Shown: positions 37,425 through 46,355 of the stretch, piece by piece
How the letters are laid out: each line of letters begins with the position of its first letter
Numbering within the stretch: the stretch's first letter is position 1
Assembly: GCA_049324315.1 (NCBI GenBank)
Contig: JBMOKU010000044.1
Span: 1 to 64,000, forward strand
Direction of reading: 5' to 3'
DNA: 64,000 nucleotides
Origin: JBMOKU01 sp049324315
Lineage (GTDB): Bacteria; Bacillota; Clostridia; Peptostreptococcales; Thermotaleaceae
Program-made: the position numbers and the translations under genes
The notes under the pieces: generated by a model
Told to the model about the DNA's origin: nothing
What the model saw: only the letters and a program-made list of their open reading frames with translations
The model's database searches: none

Positions 37425-38135
37425 ATGCAAGTGAAAGATGTATGTAAACAATGTACAGGAAAATATTGTACCAAAAAGATATCAATCTTTGGAATTCTTA
37501 ACGAAGAACAGCAAAAGGCTGTCAATAAACGAATTATACATAGGAAATTTGAAAAGGGTAAAATCATTTTTTCAGCCGGAGATTGGGCTGACAAATTCTA
37601 CCTTATAACTCACGGTAAAATAAAACTGTCAAAGTATACAAAAGACGGATATGAGCAGCTCCTTTATGTACTGGCAGAGGGGGACTATCTGGGAGACCTG
37701 AGTCTCCTGAAGAAAAGTCATCATACCTGTAATGCTGAAGTCATTGAGGATACTACGGTATGCATCTTAACGAAAGACGACTTTGACGATATGCTTAGAA
37801 ATAATCCGGAGCTTGCCCTGCAGGTCATGGAAATATTTCATGATCGTATAGCCAATCTGGAATATCTGCTGCAAACATTAGGTATGAAGGAGATCGACGC
37901 AAAGCTCGCCGGACTCCTCATAAGCTTTATTAAAAGCTTTGGCACACCGACAACATCCGGAATTGTTCTGGATATTCCACTTAGCAGGGAAGATATGGCA
38001 AATCATATCGGGACCTCCCGTGAAACCATCAGTCGAAAGCTGAGCATCATGCAGGATGACCGCATCATCGAATTCGATGGCTATAAAAAGATCATTATCA
38101 AGGATTTACCGAAACTTGAGCAAATGTGCTCTTAA
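37425..38135 (+). CDS. FNR/CRP-family regulator with N-terminal Cys cluster
   Basis: 236 residues. The N-terminus has CKQCTGKYC (C-x2-C-x4-C), and a further Cys lies in the beta-roll (TTVCILTKDD). This is the arrangement of oxygen- or NO-sensing iron-sulfur FNR proteins. The cNMP-binding-like beta-roll spans about 20-140, and the C-terminal helix-turn-helix is REDMANHIGTSRETISRKLSIMQDDRII. The recognition helix SRETISRKL is like the second regulator at 39.7 kb, so both probably bind the same kind of TTGAY/RTCAA site found at three nearby promoters. It has its own -10 box (TATAAT, 37354-37359). Confidence 0.88.
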   Translation: MQVKDVCKQCTGKYCTKKISIFGILNEEQQKAVNKRIIHRKFEKGKIIFSAGDWADKFYLITHGKIKLSKYTKDGYEQLLYVLAEGDYLGDLSLLKKSHHTCNAEVIEDTTVCILTKDDFDDMLRNNPELALQVMEIFHDRIANLEYLLQTLGMKEIDAKLAGLLISFIKSFGTPTTSGIVLDIPLSREDMANHIGTSRETISRKLSIMQDDRIIEFDGYKKIIIKDLPKLEQMCS

Positions 38136-38159
38136 TAGACAGCTTACCACGATAGCAAG

Positions 38160-38186
38160 AAGGGAATCAGACGATCTGATTCCCTT
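38160..38186. terminator. Bidirectional terminator between convergent genes
   Basis: AAGGGAATCAGA and TCTGATTCCCTT form a perfect 12-bp stem with a 3-base loop, with T or A runs on both sides. Confidence 0.85.
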
Positions 38187-38194
38187 TTATGTTC

Positions 38195-38752
38195 TTAATG
38201 ATTTGCTATCTCTTCAAGCTGTTCCACAATTCCTACGTATTTTCTTTGTATATCTGCTTTCTCAGCATTCTTTTCCACAGCCCGGCATCTTTCTTCCACA
38301 TCCTCCATGGCTTTAGAACTCAATTGTTTTCGTCCGTAAACATAAATAGCTGTATCTTCCTTATCGATATGTCTATGAAGCAAATCCGTATAAGAAATGG
38401 CATTTGCAATAATGTCTACCTTGGCCTCGTGGTCTCCTTGCTTCGCTTTCTCTAAGGCAGTTTCCAGATTGGCGATATACAGTCTTCCCAAGTCATGCTC
38501 TGCCAACATACCGAAAATAGGTCCACTCTTCACATGCTCTCCCAGTTCCTCTGACATTTTTGAAAACAGTATTTCCTCTTCCTTATTATGATGATGCTTA
38601 TCGGCATAATTTCTTATAAAGTCAATAGCCATGGCAAAGCCATTGTAATTTACTTCTTCGCCATTAAGGATTTTTATGCAAAGTTTTCTAACAACCTTTA
38701 GCATCCTTTTAATATGTTTATGCTCCTCCATCATTAAAGCTATGGCATCCAT
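38195..38752 (-). CDS. Hemerythrin-domain protein
   Basis: 185 residues. His/Glu iron-ligand pattern: HKHIKRMLKVVRKL near the start, HHHNKEEEILFSKM (about 56-69), HDLGR (about 86) and HRHIDKEDTAIY (about 122-133). Such proteins carry a di-iron site and bind oxygen or NO, or act as iron stores. It lies downstream of RIC on the same strand, separated by a 10-bp-stem hairpin, and probably belongs to the same transcription unit. Confidence 0.88.
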   Translation of the reverse strand: MDAIALMMEEHKHIKRMLKVVRKLCIKILNGEEVNYNGFAMAIDFIRNYADKHHHNKEEEILFSKMSEELGEHVKSGPIFGMLAEHDLGRLYIANLETALEKAKQGDHEAKVDIIANAISYTDLLHRHIDKEDTAIYVYGRKQLSSKAMEDVEERCRAVEKNAEKADIQRKYVGIVEQLEEIANH

Positions 38753-38780
38753 TTAAATTCCCTCCATTTTCATGTAATTC

Positions 38781-38817
38781 GATGTGCTGCCCTAAAAACT
38801 TTCCAGAGCAGCACATC
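38781..38817 (-). other. Hairpin between RIC and hemerythrin genes
   Basis: GATGTGCTGC and GCAGCACATC form a perfect 10-bp stem with a 17-base loop and no T run, so it is more likely an mRNA processing or stability element than a terminator. Confidence 0.55.
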
Positions 38818-38874
38818 AGATTCATCTACTTTTAGTTTTTCCTCATTTATTGATATCAATCAGAAATTTTTCTG

Positions 38875-39591
38875 CTACACAGTCTGTGCAGCTTTTAATC
38901 GGACAAATAAGATATTATTTTCCAGATGAATATGGGTAAACAAATCAGCCTCAATGGCTTTCAATTTATCGTAAGTTCTTGCAAAAGAGCTGCAGCCTGT
39001 ATCCGGCACTTTATATCCTCCTGTTATTTCTCTCATTTCCTTCAATAAATCTCCCGCCTGTTCGTGTTCATTCTCTGTTTCGTTCATGACTTGTAAAACA
39101 CGTTCTAACATTTCCGCTGTAGGATTTTGATCATATTTTTTGATCAATGGGAACAGAACCTCTTCCTCCTTGATCAAGTGTGCTTCTATTTCTGACTTGA
39201 GACTATTAAACAGCTTATGCAGTTTTGTCAGCAGCTCACCATTATCGATGTAATGGACCCTGAGGATTTTATTCAATAGTTGATCGATCAGTGGAAGTTC
39301 TTCCTTCATAAAGGTATGATGTTTAAAAACAATATAGTCAATAAGTTCCACCATCGATGCTGTCGTCCAATCCTTTTCCTTACTTATGGCTTGCTCAAAT
39401 TCCTCATAGGCTGCATTTAGTTTTTGAAGCAGTTCTTCTTCTTGGATTCCCTGCTCCTTTATAGCAGCTTCCAGTTCTCTATTCCCTCCACAGCAGAAAT
39501 CAATTTCATATGCCATGAATATATCCATAGCCTTTGGAAATACTGCCGCAATTTCGCCTATTTTTTGTTTTTTATGAAATACTTTTCTCAT
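38875..39591 (-). CDS. ric: Iron-sulfur cluster repair di-iron protein RIC (ScdA/YtfE family)
   Basis: 238 residues from ATG 39591, which has AAAGGAGGAG upstream; an in-frame ORF extending to 39675 would run through the promoter. The N-terminal DUF542-type domain has DFCCGGNREL. The hemerythrin-like domain has HHTFMKEELPLI, HKLFNSLKSEIEAHLIKEEEVLFPLI, ENEHEQAG and a final HIHLENNILF, giving the His/Glu di-iron ligands. RIC proteins repair iron-sulfur centres after NO or oxidative damage. The promoter has an FNR-type box at -41.5. Confidence 0.93.
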   Translation of the reverse strand: MRKVFHKKQKIGEIAAVFPKAMDIFMAYEIDFCCGGNRELEAAIKEQGIQEEELLQKLNAAYEEFEQAISKEKDWTTASMVELIDYIVFKHHTFMKEELPLIDQLLNKILRVHYIDNGELLTKLHKLFNSLKSEIEAHLIKEEEVLFPLIKKYDQNPTAEMLERVLQVMNETENEHEQAGDLLKEMREITGGYKVPDTGCSSFARTYDKLKAIEADLFTHIHLENNILFVRLKAAQTV

Positions 39592-39633
39592 ACTTCTCTC
39601 CTCCTTTAACCTCTCATTATTTTCTATAGCTTC

Positions 39634-39675
39634 ATTATAGGCATTCCGAGACGTAAAAGCTGTGATTGTAATCAA
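39634..39675 (-). promoter_or_regulatory. FNR-type site 2 (TTGATTACAATCAC) and -10 box of the RIC gene
   Basis: TTGAT-N4-ATCAC at 39675-39662 is one base from the FNR consensus. The -10 TATAAT is at 39639-39634. Centre to -10 distance is 29.5 bp, the same as at sites 1 and 3. Confidence 0.8.
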
Positions 39676-39708
39676 AAACTGAAAAAAACCTGGATAGACC
39701 GGGTTTCT

Positions 39709-40410
39709 TCACAAATAATCAGCTAGTTTATCTTCATCCACAATGATGATCTTTTTAATACCTACAAGTTTGATCATGCCTTCTTCTTCAAACTTTTTAA
39801 GCTTTCTGCTTATGGTCTCTCTAGCAACCCCTGTATAATTCGACATCTCTTCCCTTGTCAGCGGTAGCCTTATGACGATTCCCTCCGATGTTGTTTTTCC
39901 ATAGGTTTCCTTAAGCTCTAACAGAAGATGGGCGATTCGTGCTTCCACATCATTGGTGGCCAGATTTTGTACCAATGTTTCCAGCTTCGCCAATCTCGTA
40001 CTTACAGCTTCTAAGATTTTTAAGCCTATCTCCGGCTTCTCTAGAATCAGCCTCTTCATTTTATCCTTTGTCAAGGTACACAGCTTTGTAGGCGCAAGGG
40101 CTTCTGCATTGAATGTGTATTTTCCGTTTTTCAAGAGATTCAATTCACCAACAAAATCACCATCTGACAATATATGTAGTATCTGTTCTTTCCCATCCCT
40201 GGTATATTTAAACAGCTTGACCTTCCCTTCGTTCACGAGATATAAGGTATCCGCTTCCGCCTCTTCAAAAAAAATAGTTTCTCCTCTATGATAGTTCTTA
40301 TGTCCTGTCATCTTGATAATTTCAATCAGTTCTTCCCGATTTAAATTTGCGAATATAGATACTTTGCTGGCGCAAGGTTGACTTTTACATCTTTCACAAC
40401 ACGTTTTCAT
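39709..40410 (-). CDS. FNR/CRP-family regulator with N-terminal Cys cluster, second copy
   Basis: 233 residues. The N-terminus MKTCCERCKSQPC supplies C-x2-C-x4-C, and a further Cys sits in the beta-roll (TKLCTLTKDK), compatible with an FNR-type 4Fe-4S sensor. The helix-turn-helix is REEMSNYTGVARETISRKLKKFEEEGMI. It is a clear paralogue of the 37.4 kb regulator. It lies directly upstream of RIC, separated by a small terminator-like hairpin and the FNR-type box, and so may control RIC, FprA and the 36.4 kb operon. Confidence 0.88.
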   Translation of the reverse strand: MKTCCERCKSQPCASKVSIFANLNREELIEIIKMTGHKNYHRGETIFFEEAEADTLYLVNEGKVKLFKYTRDGKEQILHILSDGDFVGELNLLKNGKYTFNAEALAPTKLCTLTKDKMKRLILEKPEIGLKILEAVSTRLAKLETLVQNLATNDVEARIAHLLLELKETYGKTTSEGIVIRLPLTREEMSNYTGVARETISRKLKKFEEEGMIKLVGIKKIIIVDEDKLADYL

Positions 40411-40490
40411 TTGATCTGCTCCTTATCCGTTAGATATCTATAGTATACCCCGATTATGCCCGGCAAAACAGATGCTGGGCGCACAAGTAA

Positions 40491-40612
40491 GGGAGTGTCG
40501 CAAAAGTAGAAAAATGTGACATTGCAAACTCGGGACGGCGTGGAAACCGTCCCCTACATTGATAGGTATGTCCATGTAGGGGCAGGTTTCCACGCCTGCC
40601 CGTTATATTTTA
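40491..40612 (+). repeat. MITE-like dispersed repeat, copy 2
   Basis: Inverted partner of 32109-32240, beginning gggagtgtcgcaaaagta and ending cgttatatttta. The small ORF it contains is shared by both copies and is a by-product of the repeat. The pair brackets the 32-40.6 kb segment in opposite orientation. Confidence 0.85.
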
Positions 40613-40687
40613 GAGCAAGACATGGGGACTGGTCCGCTGTCCGGTGTGCTTTTTGCCGGACTGGGGCCCTGTCCCCATGTCTTGCTC
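40613..40687. repeat. Large imperfect palindrome (17-bp perfect outer arms)
   Basis: GAGCAAGACATGGGGAC (40613-40629) pairs with GTCCCCATGTCTTGCTC (40671-40687), with an inner GTCCGG/CCGGAC stem. It abuts the MITE-like copy on one side and lies 6 bp from the FprA stop codon, so it may also terminate that transcript. Confidence 0.85.
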
Positions 40688-40693
40688 ATATTT

Positions 40694-41917
40694 CTAGCTT
40701 ATCAACAAATCACCAATTGCAGATGCTGTTCGGTACAGTCTGGCTTTCTCTTGATCATCGGGGCTAAACTTAACTCTTATGGGAACCTGTATATCATCCA
40801 TTCCTGTACTTTTGATAATATAGGAGCTATTGATAACTTTTGCATTTGTCTCGTTCAAATAATCATGAATCACTTCTATGGCTTCTCCACTCCAGCCGTA
40901 GGATCCGAAGGCTACAGCTAACTTACCGCTTAAATCCATATTTTTTAATTCTTTCAGTACTTCTTCCAACTTACCAACCATATCCGCATATCGTGTTGAG
41001 CTTCCAAAGAAAATAGCATCGGATTCTTTTATTACTTCTATGATACTATCCAAATCAGCATTTCCTACATTAATGACCCTTGTTTCGATAGATTTTTGAT
41101 TTAGGCTGTCGGAAAGCAGCTTTGCGATCTTGGTTGTACTGCCTGTCATGGTACTGAATAAAATGGCTGCCTTCTTATGATCCTTTGGCCTGCTCATTTC
41201 ATCATACATACGGATGTAATCCGCTGCATCCGATCTTAAAATGTATCCGTGGGATGGTGCAATCATCTGAATATCCAAGCCTTTAACCTTTTGAATCATG
41301 TCCTGCACATAAGGTCTGTGAGGATGCATAATCAACTGATAGTATACTTTGAAATCCTCTGTTATGTCCTCTGCTGCCTCATCATTGAATAATCCGTAGG
41401 TGGCCACGTGAGAACTGAATTGGTCACAAGGATACAAGATCCTGTCTTCTATGCAATAGGTCACCATGGTTTCTTCCGTGTGTAGAAACGGTGTTTCAAA
41501 GAATTGCAAAGTCTTACCGCCAATATCCAATGTCATGCCGTCCTGGATGATCACATACTCTCTATTGTGAAGCTTAAACATATTTTTGAGTTCCTCTGCC
41601 CCTAAGGCCGTGGTGACAATCTTGGCATTTTTCGCTTTGTTCATTAAAGCAGGAAGCCCCCCTGCATGATCCGGTTCCACGTGGTTGATAACCACATATT
41701 CTAATTTTGATAAATCCATGATGCTTTCTAAGTTCTCTACAAATACCCTACCGAATTCGATATCGACGGTATCAATCAGTGTGGGTTTTTCCGTATTTAG
41801 CAGATAGCAGTTATAGGTTGTACCTTTTTCTAAAACAAGTCTGTGGAATGGTACTTTTCTATCGTCAACATACCCTACCCAATAAGTATCTTTGGCTATT
41901 TGAATTTGATTTTTCAT
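40694..41917 (-). CDS. fprA: A-type flavodiiron protein (NO/oxygen reductase)
   Basis: 407 residues. The metallo-beta-lactamase-like di-iron domain has the ligands HVEPDHAGGLP (about 79-89), FLHTEETMVTY and CDQFSSH. The C-terminal flavodoxin domain (about 250-400) binds FMN (LFSTMTGSTTKIAKLL, FGSSTRYADM, FGSYGWSGEA). It reduces NO to nitrous oxide or oxygen to water in the cytoplasm of anaerobes. It is a single-gene unit with an FNR-type box at -41.5. Confidence 0.95.
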   Translation of the reverse strand: MKNQIQIAKDTYWVGYVDDRKVPFHRLVLEKGTTYNCYLLNTEKPTLIDTVDIEFGRVFVENLESIMDLSKLEYVVINHVEPDHAGGLPALMNKAKNAKIVTTALGAEELKNMFKLHNREYVIIQDGMTLDIGGKTLQFFETPFLHTEETMVTYCIEDRILYPCDQFSSHVATYGLFNDEAAEDITEDFKVYYQLIMHPHRPYVQDMIQKVKGLDIQMIAPSHGYILRSDAADYIRMYDEMSRPKDHKKAAILFSTMTGSTTKIAKLLSDSLNQKSIETRVINVGNADLDSIIEVIKESDAIFFGSSTRYADMVGKLEEVLKELKNMDLSGKLAVAFGSYGWSGEAIEVIHDYLNETNAKVINSSYIIKSTGMDDIQVPIRVKFSPDDQEKARLYRTASAIGDLLIS

Positions 41918-41961
41918 ATTTATTTCCTCCTCACATTTTTCAAATTCTTTTATCTGCTTTC

Positions 41962-42003
41962 ATTATAGGAGGAATTTCCACTTTGTACTGTGACTGGAGT
42001 CAA
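41962..42003 (-). promoter_or_regulatory. FNR-type site 3 (TTGACTCCAGTCAC) and -10 box of fprA
   Basis: TTGAC-N4-GTCAC lies at 42003-41990 and the -10 TATAAT at 41967-41962. Centre to -10 distance is again 29.5 bp. Confidence 0.78.
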
Positions 42004-42043
42004 AGGGAGAAAATTTTTCTGAGTCGTCGTGACAATCGTTCGT

Positions 42044-42081
42044 AAAAAAGCTTCAGTTTATGTCAAACTGAAGCTTTTTTT
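42044..42081. terminator. Strong bidirectional terminator after the RND pump gene
   Basis: AAAAAAGCTTCAGTTT and AAACTGAAGCTTTTTT form a perfect stem of about 16 bp with a 5-base loop, ending in T or A runs on either strand. Confidence 0.9.
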
Positions 42082-45000
42082 ATGATACAGCTATTCTTTT
42101 TCTGACAGTATCCTTCACCTGCTCAAAGGAAGCATATATAACCGGTATGATGATCATCGTCAGCAGGGTAGCTGCCAGTATTCCTCCTGTAACCGTTATG
42201 GCAAGGGGAGAAAATCTTTCCGCACCGAGGGCCAACTGCAGGGCCAACGGCAGCATGCCTGTTACATCCGATAAAGCTGTCATCATAATTGGTCTGAATC
42301 TGGCCTTTACTGCTGCTGTCAGGCTTTCTTCCAGTGTATCCTGTTCATCCCTGCGTGCAATCACATAATCGATCAGGAGTATGGCATTGTTTACTACCGT
42401 ACCGGCCAACAGAATAAATCCTAATAGGACGGGCATGGATACATATTTGTCCGACAAAGCCAGAGCCGGTGCAATTCCTGTGATGACAAGAGGAATCGCA
42501 CTCATAATGGTAATGGGATGTAAAAAAGATTTAAACTGAGGCACCAGGATCAAATATACAAAGACGATGGCCAACAATAATAAGAACATCATATCCTTCA
42601 TAGAATTTCCCAATTCTTCCTGCTCTCCGGCCATCATAATGCTGTAGCCCTTGGGTGTGGGAAAATGATCGATGACCGTATTTATATCTCTCACAATATG
42701 ACTAAAAGCCCTGTTGTTTGTATAGCCTAAGATCTCTATGGTATTTTCTAGGTTTTCTCTTGTTATGATATTGGATCTCTTTTCAATCTGTATTGAGGCC
42801 AATTCCCGCAGCGGGACCTTTATTCCCAGAGGCGTGTCTATATTGCTATCCATGATAGCATCCATGGACTTGCTAAATTCATCCTTATACTTGATAGAGA
42901 TACCTAGATTTTCGTATTCGTCCGTGTCTATGGAAGTACTTTCTATCCCCTCCGCGGCTTGAAATATCTGTTGTGAAATCACGGCACTGTTTAGACCCAA
43001 CTCCTGGATCCTTGCATGATCCATGTTCATATTAATCTGCAAATTGTCTATGTGAAAGCTTTTGTAAATGTTCGTGGTTCCTTCCACTTTAGATATTTCC
43101 TTTTCCAATTCCGCTGCCAATGCAAACAGAATCTTTTGATCTTCTCCGCTAATCCTGACATCCAAAGGTGCTGAGCTGCCAGATACAGCGGTGCCTCCTT
43201 GCTCTTTTACGACAAATCTCTTGATTCCCGGAATCCTTGAGATATTGTCTCTCACTCTTTCTTGAAATTCCCAAATGGTTTCTTCCCGTTCCTTTCGAGT
43301 ATTTAGATTGATGGTTATCAGTGCCTGGTTCGTGCCCATTGCACCAAAATCGCCCAGTAAATTGCTATCCTTTTCGAAGCCGACTTGTGTATCATAACCT
43401 ATGATGTTATTTTCCTTGGCAAGATATTCTTCTATTCTGCCAACAGTACTTTCTGTCTTTTGCAATGTGGTTCCCGGCTCCATTTCAATGGAAACATAGG
43501 TAACACCGCTGTCAAATTTAGGAAGCATCTCCACACCGTTTGTCATTAAAAATCTTGCGCTGACCACCATCAATAGTAATGTTACTACAAAGGTTTTTCC
43601 TTTGTTATTCAGGGCAATCCTTAGAAGCTTTATGTACCCTTCTAACAAAGAACCCATGGCTTTATTAAATGGAATGCTGAAAATTTCTATAACCCTTTCC
43701 GTCCTCTTCCATTTCATTTTACTCATTAGAACGGTAAGCAAAGGTATAATCACCAACGCAACGATAATGGATGAAGATATGGCATAAATGATGGTGAGGG
43801 ACAATGGCCTGAACATTGCTCCTACAAAGCCTTGAATAAATACCAAGGGTATCAATACCACCAGCGTCGTAAGTGCCCCAGCTATACTGGGTAATGCTAT
43901 TTCAGAAGTCCCGTCAATTGCCGCAGCTGCCGTATCCTTATTCTGCTGGGTATGATGGGTCATAATATTCTCGACCACAACAATCGACGCATCTACGACA
44001 AAACCTATACTTAGAATGAGGGCTGACAGTGTCACCAGGTCAAGCTTTAGTCCCGAAAATTTCATCAATCCCAGGGTCATTAGAAATACAAGAGGCATGG
44101 AAACAGAAACTACCAATGATTGATTCACGGCTGATATAAACAGCATAATGATGAATATGGTAAGCAAAATGGATTGAAGAACACTGGATGTCATATTGTT
44201 TACCATTTGCAAGGTAAAAATAGAATCATCTTGCGCTACTTCAAAATTGATGATTGGGTAATCTTTCTCTAAATCTGCCAGTTTTCCCTTTACATTGTCG
44301 ATTACTTCTATTGTGTTGGCATCACTTCGTTTGGTAATTAACAGGGCAATAGCATTCTTTCCCTTAAATTTGTAGGTACTCTCCAGTTCTTCATAGGTTA
44401 GATGCACATTTGCAATCTCGCCTAAACGGACATAATTTCCATCCTGCAAGGATATTTTTAAACTTTTGATATCTTCTGTGCTGCGAAATCCTTCTTCTAT
44501 TCGTAATAGTATTTCTTTATTTTGCTCAATCAGTTTACCGCCTGGCGCTTTAATATTGTTCTGTGCCAGCGTATTGGATACCTGTTGAGGTGAAATGCCA
44601 TATGCATCCAGCTTGCCCTTGTCTAATTCTACCTGTATTTCAGCATTATATCCCCCGAAGATATTTACTGCAGCTACGCCCTCAACCAACTGGATATCGT
44701 AGCCTATTTTGTCTTCAACCAGCTGCCGGATCTTTTCCATACTGAGGGATTCACTGCTTAAGCTGATCGTCATGACAGGTTTATCTGACGTGTTGAATTT
44801 CAAAACCTTTGGTTCATTCATATTTCCCGGGAGCTTGCCTCTGATTCGGCTGATTGCATTTTGAACATCTATGGATGCTTCATTGATATCTATCCCATAA
44901 TTAAATTCCAGTTGAATGATGGCCAGGTTATCTTGACTCGTAGATTTGATATTGGATATACCTTCAATTTTTCCAAATTCCTGTTCCATCGGCTCCACTA

Positions 45001-45187
45001 CATCCTTTGTGACATCTTGGGCTGATGCGCCGGGATACCCGGCCATCACAGTGGCCATGGGCGGATTGGTATCCGGTGATAGCTGAACCTTTAGTGACAT
45101 TTTCGCATAAACGCCCAATAGTACAATGGCTATGGCAAAAGCTAAAACAAAATATTTATGACGAATGGCAAATCTTCCTATATTCAT
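42080..45187 (-). CDS. RND-family efflux transporter (AcrB/MexB-like)
   Basis: 1,035 residues, full length. It has an N-terminal membrane helix, two large extracytoplasmic loops and two six-helix clusters. Family motifs include SPDTNPPMATVMAGYPGASAQDV near 35-55, the helix 4 region LILSIGFVVDASIVVVENI and the second-half GFILLAGTVVNNAILLIDYV. The helix 4 DA...VE substitutes for the DD proton-relay motif of AcrB, as in many Firmicute homologues. It overlaps the adaptor gene by 4 bp. No TolC-type gene is near. The substrate is unknown. Confidence 0.93.
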   Translation of the reverse strand: MNIGRFAIRHKYFVLAFAIAIVLLGVYAKMSLKVQLSPDTNPPMATVMAGYPGASAQDVTKDVVEPMEQEFGKIEGISNIKSTSQDNLAIIQLEFNYGIDINEASIDVQNAISRIRGKLPGNMNEPKVLKFNTSDKPVMTISLSSESLSMEKIRQLVEDKIGYDIQLVEGVAAVNIFGGYNAEIQVELDKGKLDAYGISPQQVSNTLAQNNIKAPGGKLIEQNKEILLRIEEGFRSTEDIKSLKISLQDGNYVRLGEIANVHLTYEELESTYKFKGKNAIALLITKRSDANTIEVIDNVKGKLADLEKDYPIINFEVAQDDSIFTLQMVNNMTSSVLQSILLTIFIIMLFISAVNQSLVVSVSMPLVFLMTLGLMKFSGLKLDLVTLSALILSIGFVVDASIVVVENIMTHHTQQNKDTAAAAIDGTSEIALPSIAGALTTLVVLIPLVFIQGFVGAMFRPLSLTIIYAISSSIIVALVIIPLLTVLMSKMKWKRTERVIEIFSIPFNKAMGSLLEGYIKLLRIALNNKGKTFVVTLLLMVVSARFLMTNGVEMLPKFDSGVTYVSIEMEPGTTLQKTESTVGRIEEYLAKENNIIGYDTQVGFEKDSNLLGDFGAMGTNQALITINLNTRKEREETIWEFQERVRDNISRIPGIKRFVVKEQGGTAVSGSSAPLDVRISGEDQKILFALAAELEKEISKVEGTTNIYKSFHIDNLQINMNMDHARIQELGLNSAVISQQIFQAAEGIESTSIDTDEYENLGISIKYKDEFSKSMDAIMDSNIDTPLGIKVPLRELASIQIEKRSNIITRENLENTIEILGYTNNRAFSHIVRDINTVIDHFPTPKGYSIMMAGEQEELGNSMKDMMFLLLLAIVFVYLILVPQFKSFLHPITIMSAIPLVITGIAPALALSDKYVSMPVLLGFILLAGTVVNNAILLIDYVIARRDEQDTLEESLTAAVKARFRPIMMTALSDVTGMLPLALQLALGAERFSPLAITVTGGILAATLLTMIIIPVIYASFEQVKDTVRKRIAVS

Positions 45188-46314
45188 TGTTGATCGTTCC
45201 CTTCGAATAGGTATACTTTTGCGCCATCATACAGTTTGTCCAGGCCCGTAACGGCGATCCTGTCACTTTCCTGTAAACCTTCCATGACCTGAATCCGATT
45301 ATTCACCCTCAACCCTGTTGTCACAGAAATCTCTTGAACATGATCATTCTCTACTTTATAGACCACTTGACGATCAGTGAGCTGCTTAATAGCCTGCGAA
45401 GGGATGCTGAGGCTTTCCTTCACTTCATGAATGACAAATTGTGCTTCAATACTGCTGCCAATAAGAATTTCAGCATTTTTATCCGGTTTAATGCCCCCAA
45501 TTTCTATCTCACCAATCCGGGTCTTATTGTTCAAGACAGGTACAAATTGTGTGATACTAGCGGTTATTTTTTCCTCTTGTCCCGGCATCTGCAGTAATAC
45601 AGGCGTTTTTTTATTCACCTTCTCCAAATCAGATTCACTCATGTTTACCTTCACAACCAGCTCTGAAATATCATCAATAACAATCATTGGTTTACCTGCA
45701 GCAGCCAAGTCCCCTGTACTGTAATTCACCTTTCTTATAACCCCATCCATAGGAGCAGTGATCATGGTATCCTCCAGGCTTACCGATAACTCATTTTTAA
45801 GGGCATATAATTCCCTAAGCTGCATCTCTACCATACCATATTCGTGACTTACCTTATCGTAGACAGCTTTAGAAACAGCACCGTTTTCCAATAGAATCCT
45901 GTACTTTTCCTCTTCTTCTTTTAGATATGCAAGGTTAAACGCTGCAGTGTCAATTTTGGCCTGTGTAGTGTTTATTTTAGCCACCAGACTATCGCTCTCC
46001 AGGGTGGCAATAACTTGACCAGCATGAACAAAGTCTCCTTCTTCTACAGACAAGTGGATGATTTGACCAGCAATTTTGGGCGAAACCTCAACGGTTTTTT
46101 GGGGATACAGCGTTCCTACATAAACAATTTTTTCTGTAAGTGTTTCTTTCTGCACATATGTGGTTTCAATAGGTATCCCCTCTTTATTGCTTTCAGCATG
46201 ACTTAAACTATCCGTCTTTTGGTTAGGAGACAAGGGAATATTTTGATTTACCGCAATGGCAGCTATCAAGAACAGGATCGATATCATAATTTTTATACTT
46301 GCTTTTCTCTTCAT
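45184..46314 (-). CDS. RND efflux periplasmic adaptor subunit (MFP/HlyD_D23 type)
   Basis: 376 residues: N-terminal membrane segment (about 8-25), beta-barrel/lipoyl region (VEVSPKIAGQIIHLSVEEGDFVHAGQVIATLESD), a short coiled coil (about 100-160), the second lipoyl half (DTMITAPMDGVIRKVNYSTGDLAAAGKPMIVI) and a C-terminal MP domain ending TGLDKLYDGAKVYL. It is the partner of the RND pump that follows. The gap to the NapH-like gene is 41 bp, indicating one operon. Confidence 0.92.
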   Translation of the reverse strand: MKRKASIKIMISILFLIAAIAVNQNIPLSPNQKTDSLSHAESNKEGIPIETTYVQKETLTEKIVYVGTLYPQKTVEVSPKIAGQIIHLSVEEGDFVHAGQVIATLESDSLVAKINTTQAKIDTAAFNLAYLKEEEEKYRILLENGAVSKAVYDKVSHEYGMVEMQLRELYALKNELSVSLEDTMITAPMDGVIRKVNYSTGDLAAAGKPMIVIDDISELVVKVNMSESDLEKVNKKTPVLLQMPGQEEKITASITQFVPVLNNKTRIGEIEIGGIKPDKNAEILIGSSIEAQFVIHEVKESLSIPSQAIKQLTDRQVVYKVENDHVQEISVTTGLRVNNRIQVMEGLQESDRIAVTGLDKLYDGAKVYLFEGNDQQ

Positions 46315-46355
46315 AAATCACATCCCCATTTCCAAAATCCAAGTATTTTCATACA

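Noticed and set aside
39592..39675. Longer start for the RIC gene
   Set aside because: The extension covers the -10 box and transcription start predicted for this gene.
40516..40767. Plus-strand ORF of 83 codons
   Set aside because: It is a by-product of the MITE-like repeat and palindrome and overlaps the fprA 3' end.
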